Shown piece by piece: positions 1 to 5,622 of a DNA stretch of 6,224 bases. Positions within the stretch are counted from its first letter, which is position 1. Every line of letters starts with the position of its first letter. The notes under the pieces are model-generated. The model searched no databases and was not told the origin of the DNA. It worked only from the letters and a program-made list of their open reading frames with translations. Origin of the DNA: Polaromonas sp. GTDB taxonomy: Bacteria > Pseudomonadota > Gammaproteobacteria > Burkholderiales > Burkholderiaceae_C. The stretch is taken from contig JANYFF010000180.1 in the NCBI GenBank assembly GCA_025362825.1, forward strand, positions 1 to 6,224. The letters run 5' to 3'. A program made the translations under genes and the position numbers.

Positions 1-980
1 TGATTTCAAAACTTGACATTTCCGAGAAGCGCGTGCCGCAGGACGGCAAGATGAAGCTCAAGATCGGCCCTGACCGCGTCATTGATTTTCGGGTAAGTAC
101 CTTGCCAACAATGTATGGCGAAAAGATCGTGATCCGTATTCTGGACCCGAGCAGTGCCAAGCTGGGCATTGAGGCGCTGGGCTACGAGCCGATCGAAAAA
201 GAGCGTTTGCTTGCAGCCATCGCGAGGCCCTATGGGATGGTGCTCGTCACGGGGCCTACGGGCTCCGGTAAAACGGTGTCGCTGTATACCTGCCTGAACA
301 TTCTTAACACGCCCGGCGTGAATATCTCCACCGCTGAAGATCCTGCTGAAATTACCTTGCCTGGCGTCAACCAGGTCAGCATGAATGAGAAGGCCGGCAT
401 GACGTTTCCTGTCGCGCTCAAGGCTTTTCTGCGGCAGGATCCCGACATCATCATGGTCGGCGAAATCCGCGATATTGAAACCGCCGACATCTCCATCAAG
501 GCGGCCCAGACGGGTCATTTGGTGATGTCTACCCTGCATACGAACGATGCCCCGACGACGCTGACGCGCATGCGCAACATGGGCATTGCGCCGTTCAACA
601 TTGCATCCAGCGTGATCCTGATCACGGCGCAGCGCCTGGCCAGACGTCTGTGTCCCAACTGCAAGGCACCTGCCGACATTCCCCGGGAAACGCTGATGGA
701 AGCCGGATTCAAGGAGGAAGATGTCGATGGTTCCTGGACACCTTACCGGCCTGTCGGATGCTCAATGTGTAATAACGGTTACAAGGGGCGTGTCGGCATT
801 TATCAGGTCATGCCCATCACCGAAGAGATCCAGAAGATCATTTTGCGGGACGGCAGTGCACTCGAAATTGCTGCGCAGGCGCAATCCGAGGGCGTCAACA
901 GTTTGCGACAGTCCGGCCTGTACAAAGTTAAACTTGGCATGACCTCACTGGAGGAAGTCGTGGGTTGTACCAATGTTTGA
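1..980 (+). CDS. pilB: Type IV pilus assembly ATPase PilB (3' part, N-terminus outside window)
   Basis: Hexameric GspE/PilB-type ATPase that powers pilus extension from the cytoplasmic face of the inner membrane, working against PilC. The frame is open from the left edge (first full codon at base 3), so about 325 C-terminal residues are visible of the roughly 565 usual for the family. The first residues read ISKLDISEKR and lead into the conserved catalytic domain. Visible landmarks are the Walker A motif GPTGSGKT (bases 252-275), the Asp-box AEDPAE, the Walker B region IIMVGEIRD, the His-box GHLVMSTLHT and a zinc-type cysteine tetrad, CPNC (from base 651) and CSMC (from base 759). The CxxC pair and the following pilC/pilD favour PilB over the retraction ATPase PilT or a type II secretion GspE. 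The GTG at 33 is an internal valine codon, not the start. The gene ends in TGA at 978-980 and appears intact over the visible part. Confidence 0.96.
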   Translation, partial: ISKLDISEKRVPQDGKMKLKIGPDRVIDFRVSTLPTMYGEKIVIRILDPSSAKLGIEALGYEPIEKERLLAAIARPYGMVLVTGPTGSGKTVSLYTCLNILNTPGVNISTAEDPAEITLPGVNQVSMNEKAGMTFPVALKAFLRQDPDIIMVGEIRDIETADISIKAAQTGHLVMSTLHTNDAPTTLTRMRNMGIAPFNIASSVILITAQRLARRLCPNCKAPADIPRETLMEAGFKEEDVDGSWTPYRPVGCSMCNNGYKGRVGIYQVMPITEEIQKIILRDGSALEIAAQAQSEGVNSLRQSGLYKVKLGMTSLEEVVGCTNV

Positions 981-1019
981 TGACCCAGGCCCGCGGGATG
1001 GGCGGTGGGGCGGCAGATT

Positions 1020-1040
1020 TGGATTGCCCGGCGAAATCCA
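1020..1040 (+). other. Small inverted repeat in the pilB-pilC gap
   Basis: The 81-base gap between the pilB stop and the preferred pilC start contains TGGATT (1020-1025) and AATCCA (1035-1040), a 6-bp inverted repeat around a 9-base GC-rich loop. No T-run follows, so it does not look like an intrinsic terminator. It could fold in the leader of pilC mRNA, or be chance. Nothing else recognisable lies in the gap. Confidence 0.25.
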
Positions 1041-1061
1041 TCTCTAAAACGAGAAAAAATC

Positions 1062-2279
1062 ATGGCAACAGCAGCATCCAGAGGCATCCAGGAATTCGTC
1101 TTCGAATGGGAAGGTAAAGACCGGTCCGGCAAGAGCATTCGCGGTGAAATTCGGGCGGCCGGTGAAAACCAGGTCAAGGCGTCGCTGCGGCGCCAGGGCG
1201 TGTTGCCCACCAAAATCAAAAAGCGCCGCATGCGATCGGGCAAGAGGATCAAGCCCAGGGACATAGCCATTTTTACCCGCCAGCTTGCCACCATGATGAA
1301 GGCAGGCGTACCACTTCTGCAGTCATTCGACATCGTTGGCCGCGGCAACCCGAATGCCAGCGTGACAAAATTGCTCAACGACGTGCGCACCGATGTTGAA
1401 ACCGGCACCTCCCTGAGCGCTGCGTTCCGCAAATACCCGCTTTATTTCAACGCCCTGTATTGCAACCTGGTAGAAGCCGGTGAGGCGGCGGGTATTCTGG
1501 AGGCCCTGCTCGACCGGCTTGCGGTGTACATGGAGAAAACGGAAGCCATCAAATCGAAAATCAAGTCCGCCTTGATGTACCCGATTTCCGTTGTGATTGT
1601 GGCTTTTGTGGTGGTCACCGTGATCATGATTTTCGTGATTCCAGCCTTCAAAAGCGTTTTCTCGTCGTTCGGCGCCGACCTGCCGGCACCCACGCTCTTT
1701 GTGATTGCCATTAGCGAATTCTTTGTCTCGTACTGGTGGCTGATTTTCAGTGTCATAGGAGGCGGGCTGTACTTCTTCTTCCAGGCCTGGCAACGCAACG
1801 AGAAGATGCAGCGCGTCATGGACCGACTGCTCTTGAAGGTGCCTGTATTCGGTGCCCTGATCGAGAAATCCTGTATCGCCCGCTGGACGCGTACGTTGTC
1901 AACCATGTTTGCGGCTGGCGTGCCGCTGGTCGAAGCGCTGGACTCTGTAGGTGGTGCTTCGGGCAACTCCCTGTATGCAGACGCGACAGAAAAAATCCAG
2001 CAGGAAGTCTCCACCGGCACCAGCCTGACGGCCGCCATGAGCAATGCCAACCTCTTTCCAACCATGGTGCTGCAGATGTGCGCCATTGGTGAAGAATCAG
2101 GTTCTGTCGATCACATGCTCGGCAAAGCCGCAGACTTTTATGAGGCCGAGGTGGACGAAATGGTGGCCGGTCTGTCCAGCCTCATGGAGCCGATCATCAT
2201 TGTGTTTCTGGGCGGTCTGATTGGCGGCATCGTGGTTTCCATGTATCTGCCAATCTTTAAATTGGGCCAGGTCGTTTAA
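1062..2279 (+). CDS. pilC: Type IV pilus inner-membrane platform protein PilC
   Basis: Integral membrane platform of the type IV pilus machine; it couples the PilB motor to pilin polymerisation. It is a 405-residue protein of the GspF/PilC family (usual length about 400-410). Two T2SSF domains are visible as an internal duplication: FTRQLATMMKAGVPLLQSFD at about residue 71 matches WTRTLSTMFAAGVPLVEALD at about 275, and TGTSLSAA (115) matches TGTSLTAA (319). Three hydrophobic segments lie at about 173-196, 211-240 and 376-398. The basic N-terminal domain (1-67) is cytoplasmic in the family. I chose ATG 1062, preceded by the purine-rich stretch ACGAGAAAAA, because it gives the family length and a normal N-terminus. 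An in-frame GTG at 1005 would add 19 residues with no family-like sequence. The stop TAA (2277-2279) overlaps the pilD ATG by one base, so the two are probably translationally coupled. Confidence 0.96.
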   Translation: MATAASRGIQEFVFEWEGKDRSGKSIRGEIRAAGENQVKASLRRQGVLPTKIKKRRMRSGKRIKPRDIAIFTRQLATMMKAGVPLLQSFDIVGRGNPNASVTKLLNDVRTDVETGTSLSAAFRKYPLYFNALYCNLVEAGEAAGILEALLDRLAVYMEKTEAIKSKIKSALMYPISVVIVAFVVVTVIMIFVIPAFKSVFSSFGADLPAPTLFVIAISEFFVSYWWLIFSVIGGGLYFFFQAWQRNEKMQRVMDRLLLKVPVFGALIEKSCIARWTRTLSTMFAAGVPLVEALDSVGGASGNSLYADATEKIQQEVSTGTSLTAAMSNANLFPTMVLQMCAIGEESGSVDHMLGKAADFYEAEVDEMVAGLSSLMEPIIIVFLGGLIGGIVVSMYLPIFKLGQVV

Positions 2280-3148
2280 TGCTGGATGGGTTGCCGATAG
2301 AGGCTGTTGCGACGGCCTTTGGAATCGTGGGCCTGCTGATCGGCAGTTTCCTTAATGTCGTGATTTACCGCCTGCCGAAAATTATGGAAAGGCAGTGGGC
2401 AGCAGAGTGTGCCGAGTTATCTGTGACTCTCGTCGAATCTGAAGAACAGGCTTCCGCAACCAGAACATTTAATCTGATGGTGCCAGCTTCGCGCTGTTCT
2501 GGATGTGGCCACGTCATTCGCTGGTATGAGAATATTCCAGTGCTCAGCTATGTGTTTTTGACGGGGCGGTGTTCGGCTTGCGGAACGCCTTACGGGCTGC
2601 GCTATCCCGCCGTTGAGCTGGTCACGGGCCTGCTCTTTGCCTTTTGTGCCTGGCGCTGGGGTGCATCTTTGACTGCACTGGTCTGGTGCGGTTTTTCGGC
2701 TGCCTTGCTGGCGCTTGCCTTGATCGACTGGGACACCACGCTGCTCCCCGATGACATCACCCTGCCACTTTTGTGGGCCGGCTTGATTGCTGCGGCCTTG
2801 CGCTGGAATCCGTCCGTTTCGTTACCTGACGCATTGTGGGGCGCTGTTGCCGGCTACCTCTCGCTCTGGCTGGTTTTCTGGGCCTTCAAGCTGGTGACCG
2901 GTAAGGAGGGCATGGGCTACGGCGACTTCAAGCTGTTCGCTGCCCTGGGTGCCTGGTTTGGCTGGCCGGCACTCGTGCCCATGATCTTGATGGCTTCCGT
3001 CATCGGTGCAGTTATCGGCATTGCCATGAAATTTTCCACCGGTCTGCGTGAAGGCGGGATTATTCCGTTCGGACCATTTCTGGCGGGAGCGGGTTTTACG
3101 GCCATGATCTTTGGCCCGCAGTCAATATTACGTTTCGCCGGACTCTAG
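2279..3148 (+). CDS. pilD: Prepilin leader peptidase / N-methyltransferase PilD
   Basis: Bifunctional inner-membrane enzyme (aspartic protease family A24) that cleaves the short leader of type IV prepilins and pseudopilins and methylates the new N-terminal residue. The 289 residues match the family's usual length. After the first hydrophobic segment comes GSFLNVVIYRLPK (residues 22-34). The cytoplasmic loop carries two cysteine pairs, CSGC (73-76) and CSAC (98-101), the zinc-type tetrad of the bifunctional form. The protease aspartates are visible as IDWDTTLLPDD (149-159) and GYGD (213-216). D152 and D216 are 64 residues apart, the spacing of the known catalytic pair in P. aeruginosa PilD/XcpA. 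The rest is strongly hydrophobic with several membrane helices. The ATG overlaps the pilC stop by one base, with an AGG inside the pilC end as a likely ribosome site. If type II secretion or other pseudopilins exist elsewhere in the genome, this enzyme probably serves them too. Confidence 0.96.
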   Translation: MLDGLPIEAVATAFGIVGLLIGSFLNVVIYRLPKIMERQWAAECAELSVTLVESEEQASATRTFNLMVPASRCSGCGHVIRWYENIPVLSYVFLTGRCSACGTPYGLRYPAVELVTGLLFAFCAWRWGASLTALVWCGFSAALLALALIDWDTTLLPDDITLPLLWAGLIAAALRWNPSVSLPDALWGAVAGYLSLWLVFWAFKLVTGKEGMGYGDFKLFAALGAWFGWPALVPMILMASVIGAVIGIAMKFSTGLREGGIIPFGPFLAGAGFTAMIFGPQSILRFAGL

Positions 3149-3151
3149 GCT

Positions 3152-3766
3152 GTGCAGTTTTCACCGGTGCAGCGCATTGGATTGACGGGCGGCATAGGCA
3201 GCGGCAAAAGCACGGTTGCGGGCATGCTGGTTGACCGCGGTGCCTTCCTGATTGATGCTGATGCCATCTCCCGCGGCCTGACGGAATCCGGAGGCGCTGC
3301 AATCGCACCGATAGCAGACAAGTTTGGTGTGCAGGCCATCACTTCGGGTGGGGCTATGAACCGCGTCTTCATGCGGCAACTCGTATTCAATGATCCTGCC
3401 GCCCGCCGTGCGCTGGAGGCCATCATTCACCCCCTGGTGAGTCTTGCAGTCGGCCGGCAGGCAGGGCTGGCTACGAGCGCTGGCAACCGCTGCATTTTGT
3501 TTGATATTCCCCTGCTGGTCGAGTCTGGACGCTGGAGGTCACAACTCGACCGGGTGCTCGTGGTGGACTGCAGCGAGGCGACGCAAATCGGCCGGGTCAC
3601 TGCCCGCAGCGGCTGGACCGCCGAGACTGTGCAAAAGGTGATGGGCGGCCAGGCCAGCCGTGCAGCGCGGCGTGCCGCTGCCGACGCCTGTATTCATAAC
3701 GAAGGGCTGTCGCTCGAGGCGCTGCGCCTGCTTGTCGGGCAGCTTTCGCGGCGCTTCGGGCTATGA
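3152..3766 (+). CDS. coaE: Dephospho-CoA kinase CoaE
   Basis: Cytosolic P-loop kinase that phosphorylates the 3'-hydroxyl of dephospho-CoA with ATP, the last step of coenzyme A synthesis. With the GTG start at 3152 it has 204 residues, normal for the family. Visible motifs are the P-loop GGIGSGKS (13-20), the substrate-site DAD (35-37), HP (93-94), DIPLL (118-122) with a following glutamate, and the C-terminal lid and ATP-site pattern with R152, Q167 and AADACIHN ending at N183. The start is uncertain. GTG 3152 lies three bases after the pilD stop without a well-spaced Shine-Dalgarno. A second in-frame GTG at 3167 would give MQRIGLTGG, closer to the N-terminus usual in the family, and a 199-residue protein. 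The tight spacing puts it in the pil transcript, as in many beta- and gammaproteobacteria. The TGA stop at 3764-3766 overlaps the ATG of a minicistron. Confidence 0.95.
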   Translation: MQFSPVQRIGLTGGIGSGKSTVAGMLVDRGAFLIDADAISRGLTESGGAAIAPIADKFGVQAITSGGAMNRVFMRQLVFNDPAARRALEAIIHPLVSLAVGRQAGLATSAGNRCILFDIPLLVESGRWRSQLDRVLVVDCSEATQIGRVTARSGWTAETVQKVMGGQASRAARRAAADACIHNEGLSLEALRLLVGQLSRRFGL

Positions 3767-3810
3767 TGCGCAAACCCCTCAACAATGAGCCGATAAAGAC
3801 AGTGCCGTGA
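3763..3810 (+). CDS. Candidate 15-codon coupling minicistron between coaE and zapD
   Basis: A short frame encoding MMRKPLNNEPIKTVP fills the coaE-zapD gap exactly. Its ATG (3763-3765) overlaps the coaE TGA as ATGA; a second ATG at 3766 is also possible. Its TGA (3808-3810) overlaps the zapD GTG as GTGA. The zapD frame has a stop at 3786-3788, and no good Shine-Dalgarno precedes GTG 3807. The arrangement would therefore let ribosomes finishing coaE translate the minicistron and re-initiate on zapD. The peptide matches nothing I know, so its role, if any, is more likely coupling than a product. It could also be chance: short frames are common, and only the double overlap makes this one notable. 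Confidence 0.35.
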   Translation: MMRKPLNNEPIKTVP

Positions 3811-4562
3811 TCCTTTACGAGTATCCCTTCAACGAACGCATCCGAACCTATCTGCGGCTTGAGCACCTGTTTCGCCGGCTTGGCGAGCTGGTAGCCCGCG
3901 AGCATCCGACAGACCACCATTACGCCATCACCACCATCTTTGAGGTGATGGATGTAGCGGCACGCGCAGACCTGAAGACCGATGTGCTCAAGGACCTCGA
4001 AAAGCAAAAGCACGTGCTTAACGGCTATCGCGGTAACCCGGCGATTGCTGAAGCGGTGCTTGATGCGGTGACAGGCCAGCTGGAGGGCTGCTTTTCAGCC
4101 CTTAGCAGTCTGGTGGGAAAGGCCGGCCAGCAGCTGACGGAGAACGACTGGCTGATGAGCATTCGCAGCCGCGTGGGTATTCCCGGCGGCACCTGCGAAT
4201 TCGACCTGCCGGCCTACTTTGCCTGGCAGCACCTGCCTGCCCAGACACGGCAGCGGGATCTGAGCCGCTGGACCGCCACGCTGGTTCCGCTGGCTGAGTC
4301 TGTTCGACTCCTGCTGAAGCTGCTGCGTGATTCAGGTGCAGCGCAAAAAGTCGTCGCGCCTGCAGGCCAGTACCAGCAGACCTTGCCGCAGGGCCGGACT
4401 TTCCAGCTGCTGCGCTTGCGCATAGACCCGTTGCTGGGGCTGATTCCCGAGATCAGTGGCAACCGCCTGATGGCCTCCGTGCGCCTGATGCGCCACGAGA
4501 GCGACGACCGCCTGCACGCCAGCACCGATGACGCGTCGTTTGAATTGACGCTCTGCTCCTGA
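3807..4562 (+). CDS. zapD: Cell division protein ZapD (FtsZ-associated)
   Basis: Cytoplasmic protein that binds the C-terminal tail of FtsZ and bundles its filaments, stabilising the Z-ring. It has 251 residues (E. coli ZapD 247). The N-terminus ILYEYPFNERIRTYLRLEHL is typical of the family (formerly DUF1342/YacF). Conserved stretches further on are IPGG (125-128), FDLP (132-135), a W-x-HLP-like segment (AWQHLP, 139-144) and PEISG (214-218). The protein is mostly helical with no signal peptide or membrane segment. The start is GTG 3807: no ATG fits, because the frame is closed by TGA at 3786-3788, and this start gives the family N-terminus. No strong Shine-Dalgarno precedes it, which fits coupling to the upstream reading frame. 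coaE-zapD-yacG is a widely conserved neighbourhood. Confidence 0.95.
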   Translation: MILYEYPFNERIRTYLRLEHLFRRLGELVAREHPTDHHYAITTIFEVMDVAARADLKTDVLKDLEKQKHVLNGYRGNPAIAEAVLDAVTGQLEGCFSALSSLVGKAGQQLTENDWLMSIRSRVGIPGGTCEFDLPAYFAWQHLPAQTRQRDLSRWTATLVPLAESVRLLLKLLRDSGAAQKVVAPAGQYQQTLPQGRTFQLLRLRIDPLLGLIPEISGNRLMASVRLMRHESDDRLHASTDDASFELTLCS

Positions 4563-4566
4563 TTCA

Positions 4567-4591
4567 GGCGGCCCGGCCGCCCGTAGTTTTT
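4567..4591 (+). terminator. Possible weak terminator or attenuator between zapD and yacG
   Basis: GGCGGC (4567-4572) and GCCGCC (4576-4581) form a 6-bp all-GC stem with a 3-base loop, starting five bases after the zapD stop. A run of five T follows at 4587-4591, but five other bases separate it from the stem, so it is an imperfect intrinsic terminator. It may only reduce read-through into yacG or protect the zapD mRNA end. Confidence 0.35.
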
Positions 4592-4617
4592 CTGTTCGCT
4601 TAACGCAACTGCCCAGA

Positions 4618-4824
4618 ATGAAGCCAGTTTCGCCCGCCTTAAAAATAGTCACCTGTCCTGCCTGCAAGGGCGACAGCATTTACGCTCAGAGCAATCCTTT
4701 TCGGCCGTTTTGCAGTGAACGCTGCAAAAGCATCGATTTTGGCGCCTGGGCCAGTGAAGGGTTCAGTTTGCCTGCAGATGCGCCGCCTGACGATGACCCG
4801 TACGGCGATCCGCGCTTGCAATAG
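4618..4824 (+). CDS. yacG: Small zinc protein YacG, DNA gyrase inhibitor
   Basis: Small cytosolic zinc-binding protein; the E. coli member binds GyrB and blocks gyrase from binding DNA. It has 68 residues (E. coli 65). The four zinc cysteines are visible as CPAC (C13, C16) and CSERC (C32, C36). The signature FRPFCSERC is followed by IDFGAWASEGF, almost the family consensus. The C-terminal tail is acidic and proline-rich (ADAPPDDDPYGDP), as is usual and probably disordered. ATG 4618 is the natural start, though its ribosome site is weak. It lies 55 bases after zapD with a hairpin in between, so it may be transcribed at a lower level than the upstream genes. This is its standard genomic position next to zapD. 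Confidence 0.95.
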   Translation: MKPVSPALKIVTCPACKGDSIYAQSNPFRPFCSERCKSIDFGAWASEGFSLPADAPPDDDPYGDPRLQ

Positions 4825-4827
4825 AGT

Positions 4828-4876
4828 GGGGTAATTGGCGACTGGCCATTGGTCGAAGCCCCGGTATTTTTATAAC
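4828..4876 (+). promoter_or_regulatory. Candidate promoter and weak fold upstream of the small exported-protein gene
   Basis: The 67 bases between yacG and the next ATG contain TTGGTC (4849-4854) and TATAAC (4871-4876) with a 16-base spacer, a fair match to a sigma-70 promoter. Its start point would fall very close to the Shine-Dalgarno, giving a very short leader, so TATTTT at 4865-4870 is an alternative -10. The same stretch can fold weakly: GGGG (4828-4831) with CCCC (4859-4862), and CGAC (4839-4842) with GTCG (4852-4855), followed by TATTTTTA. It might therefore also end the yacG transcript. Neither reading is strong. Confidence 0.35.
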
Positions 4877-4891
4877 AAAAGGGAGACAACA

Positions 4892-5161
4892 ATGAAAAAA
4901 GTGTTCAATAAACCAGCTGTGGCATTCATGCTGGCGGCAGCCATGTTGACGGGCAGCGTGTGCGCGCAGGTGCCGGAATCAGGCGATCAGCCGACGACCG
5001 CAAAAACCCGGAAAAACGCCAGCAAAAACCGTGTGGCCAAGGGCGCAAAGGCCAGGTTTATACAGGGTTCTGAAGAAACCGTGGCCCAGCGAACAGCACG
5101 TTTGAAGCGCGAGTGCAAGGGCGGTGTCAACGCTGGCGTCTGCGCCGGCTTCACGCGCTAG
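4892..5161 (+). CDS. Small exported basic protein of unknown function
   Basis: An 89-residue protein that I cannot assign to a named family. ATG 4892 is chosen because GGGAG (4881-4885) is at ideal distance and because it starts a clear Sec signal peptide: MKK, a hydrophobic core about 9-20 and a cleavage site VCA|Q after residue 25. No lipobox fits C24. The mature part of about 64 residues has a lysine/arginine/alanine-rich, low-complexity stretch (36-55), then a conserved-looking end. RTARLKRECKGG contains C75, and NAGVCAGFTR contains C84. The two cysteines are nine residues apart and could form a disulfide in the periplasm. I have the impression, without a search, that similar tails (RECKG...NAG.C.G) occur in small exported proteins of Burkholderiales. 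It probably has its own promoter and ends seven bases before a strong terminator, so it looks like a monocistronic gene. An in-frame extension to 4835 is possible but would bury the signal peptide. Confidence 0.8.
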   Translation: MKKVFNKPAVAFMLAAAMLTGSVCAQVPESGDQPTTAKTRKNASKNRVAKGAKARFIQGSEETVAQRTARLKRECKGGVNAGVCAGFTR

Positions 5162-5167
5162 CGGTAT

Positions 5168-5199
5168 AAAAAAAGCGCCTGCATGCAGGCGCTTTTTGC
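5168..5199. terminator. Strong bidirectional intrinsic terminator (28-bp perfect palindrome)
   Basis: Bases 5170-5197 are a perfect palindrome: five A, then GCGCCTGCATGCAGGCGC, then five T, centred at 5183/5184. As RNA it forms a 7-bp GC-rich stem with a CATG tetraloop plus an A-U extension. It has a U-run on the + strand and, through the A-run at 5168-5174, a seven-U run on the - strand. It lies between the convergent stop codons of the small exported-protein gene (5161) and grxD (5220), so it should terminate both. Confidence 0.92.
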
Positions 5200-5219
5200 A
5201 TTAAAGCGAAGCGGTGGAC

Positions 5220-5540
5220 TCAGGCTGCCGGCGTGCCCAGTACCTGCTGCAGTTCGCCGCTTTCGTACATTTCCATCATGATGTCCGAACCGCCTACGAA
5301 TTCACCCTTCACATAGAGCTGGGGGATAGTTGGCCAGTTGCTGTATTCCTTGATGCCGTTGCGGATTTCAGGGTCTTCCAATACGTTTACCGTGGCCGGT
5401 TTTTGCACGCCACAAGCCTTCAGTACCTGGATGGCGCGACCTGAAAAGCCGCATTGCGGAAACTGGGCGGTGCCCTTCATGAACAGGACGACGTCGCTGG
5501 ATTTAACGATCTGGTCAATGCGTTGCTGGGTGTCGCTCAT
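5220..5540 (-). CDS. grxD: Monothiol glutaredoxin GrxD (Grx4-type)
   Basis: Cytosolic CGFS-type monothiol glutaredoxin. With glutathione, and in some bacteria a BolA partner, it binds a [2Fe-2S] cluster and helps deliver or store iron-sulfur clusters. The 106 residues match the family. Visible motifs are MKGT (21-24), the active site CGFS (30-33), the glutathione-site WPTIPQLYVKGEFVGG (69-84) and GGSD (83-86). The single active-site cysteine C30 separates it from dithiol CPYC glutaredoxins. The start ATG (complement of 5538-5540) has a good ribosome site, AAGGA (complement of 5548-5552), seven bases upstream. The stop faces the bidirectional terminator at 5170-5197. It follows prmC on the same strand with an 82-base gap, an arrangement common in Burkholderiales. 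Confidence 0.97.
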   Translation of the reverse strand: MSDTQQRIDQIVKSSDVVLFMKGTAQFPQCGFSGRAIQVLKACGVQKPATVNVLEDPEIRNGIKEYSNWPTIPQLYVKGEFVGGSDIMMEMYESGELQQVLGTPAA

Positions 5541-5586
5541 GATGGATTCCTTGGGTTACCTGATGTCGGAGAGGGGTCTATGGATG

Positions 5587-5616
5587 GTTAGATGTTGTCC
5601 GGCCCTGAAAATTCAA
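5587..5616 (-). promoter_or_regulatory. Possible grxD promoter in the prmC-grxD gap
   Basis: Read on the - strand, TTGAAT (complement of 5611-5616) and TCTAAC (complement of 5587-5592) are 18 bases apart, a loose sigma-70-like pair upstream of grxD. The 82-base gap shows no terminator, so grxD may be served by read-through from prmC, by this element, or by both. The match is weak and could be chance. Confidence 0.22.
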
Positions 5617-5622
5617 TACCGA

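Noticed and set aside
6..539. 177-residue reading frame on the - strand
   Set aside because: It lies fully inside the conserved pilB catalytic domain on the opposite strand; its composition is that of an antisense shadow and no family motif is visible.
1005..1061. Longer PilC starting at GTG 1005
   Set aside because: The added 19 residues resemble no PilC N-terminus, and ATG 1062 gives the normal family length with a purine-rich leader before it.
803..2086. Long antisense frames of 209 and 214 residues (803-1432 and 1442-2086, - strand)
   Set aside because: They mirror pilB and pilC coding sequence, have no plausible ribosome site or domain, and arise from codon bias in the real genes.
4835..4891. 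Upstream start for the small exported protein
   Set aside because: It would place 19 residues before a well-formed signal peptide and ignore the ideal GGGAG site in front of ATG 4892.
4892..4981. Lipoprotein signal at C24 of the small exported protein
   Set aside because: The residues before the cysteine are G-S-V, which do not form a lipobox; a signal peptidase I site after VCA fits better.
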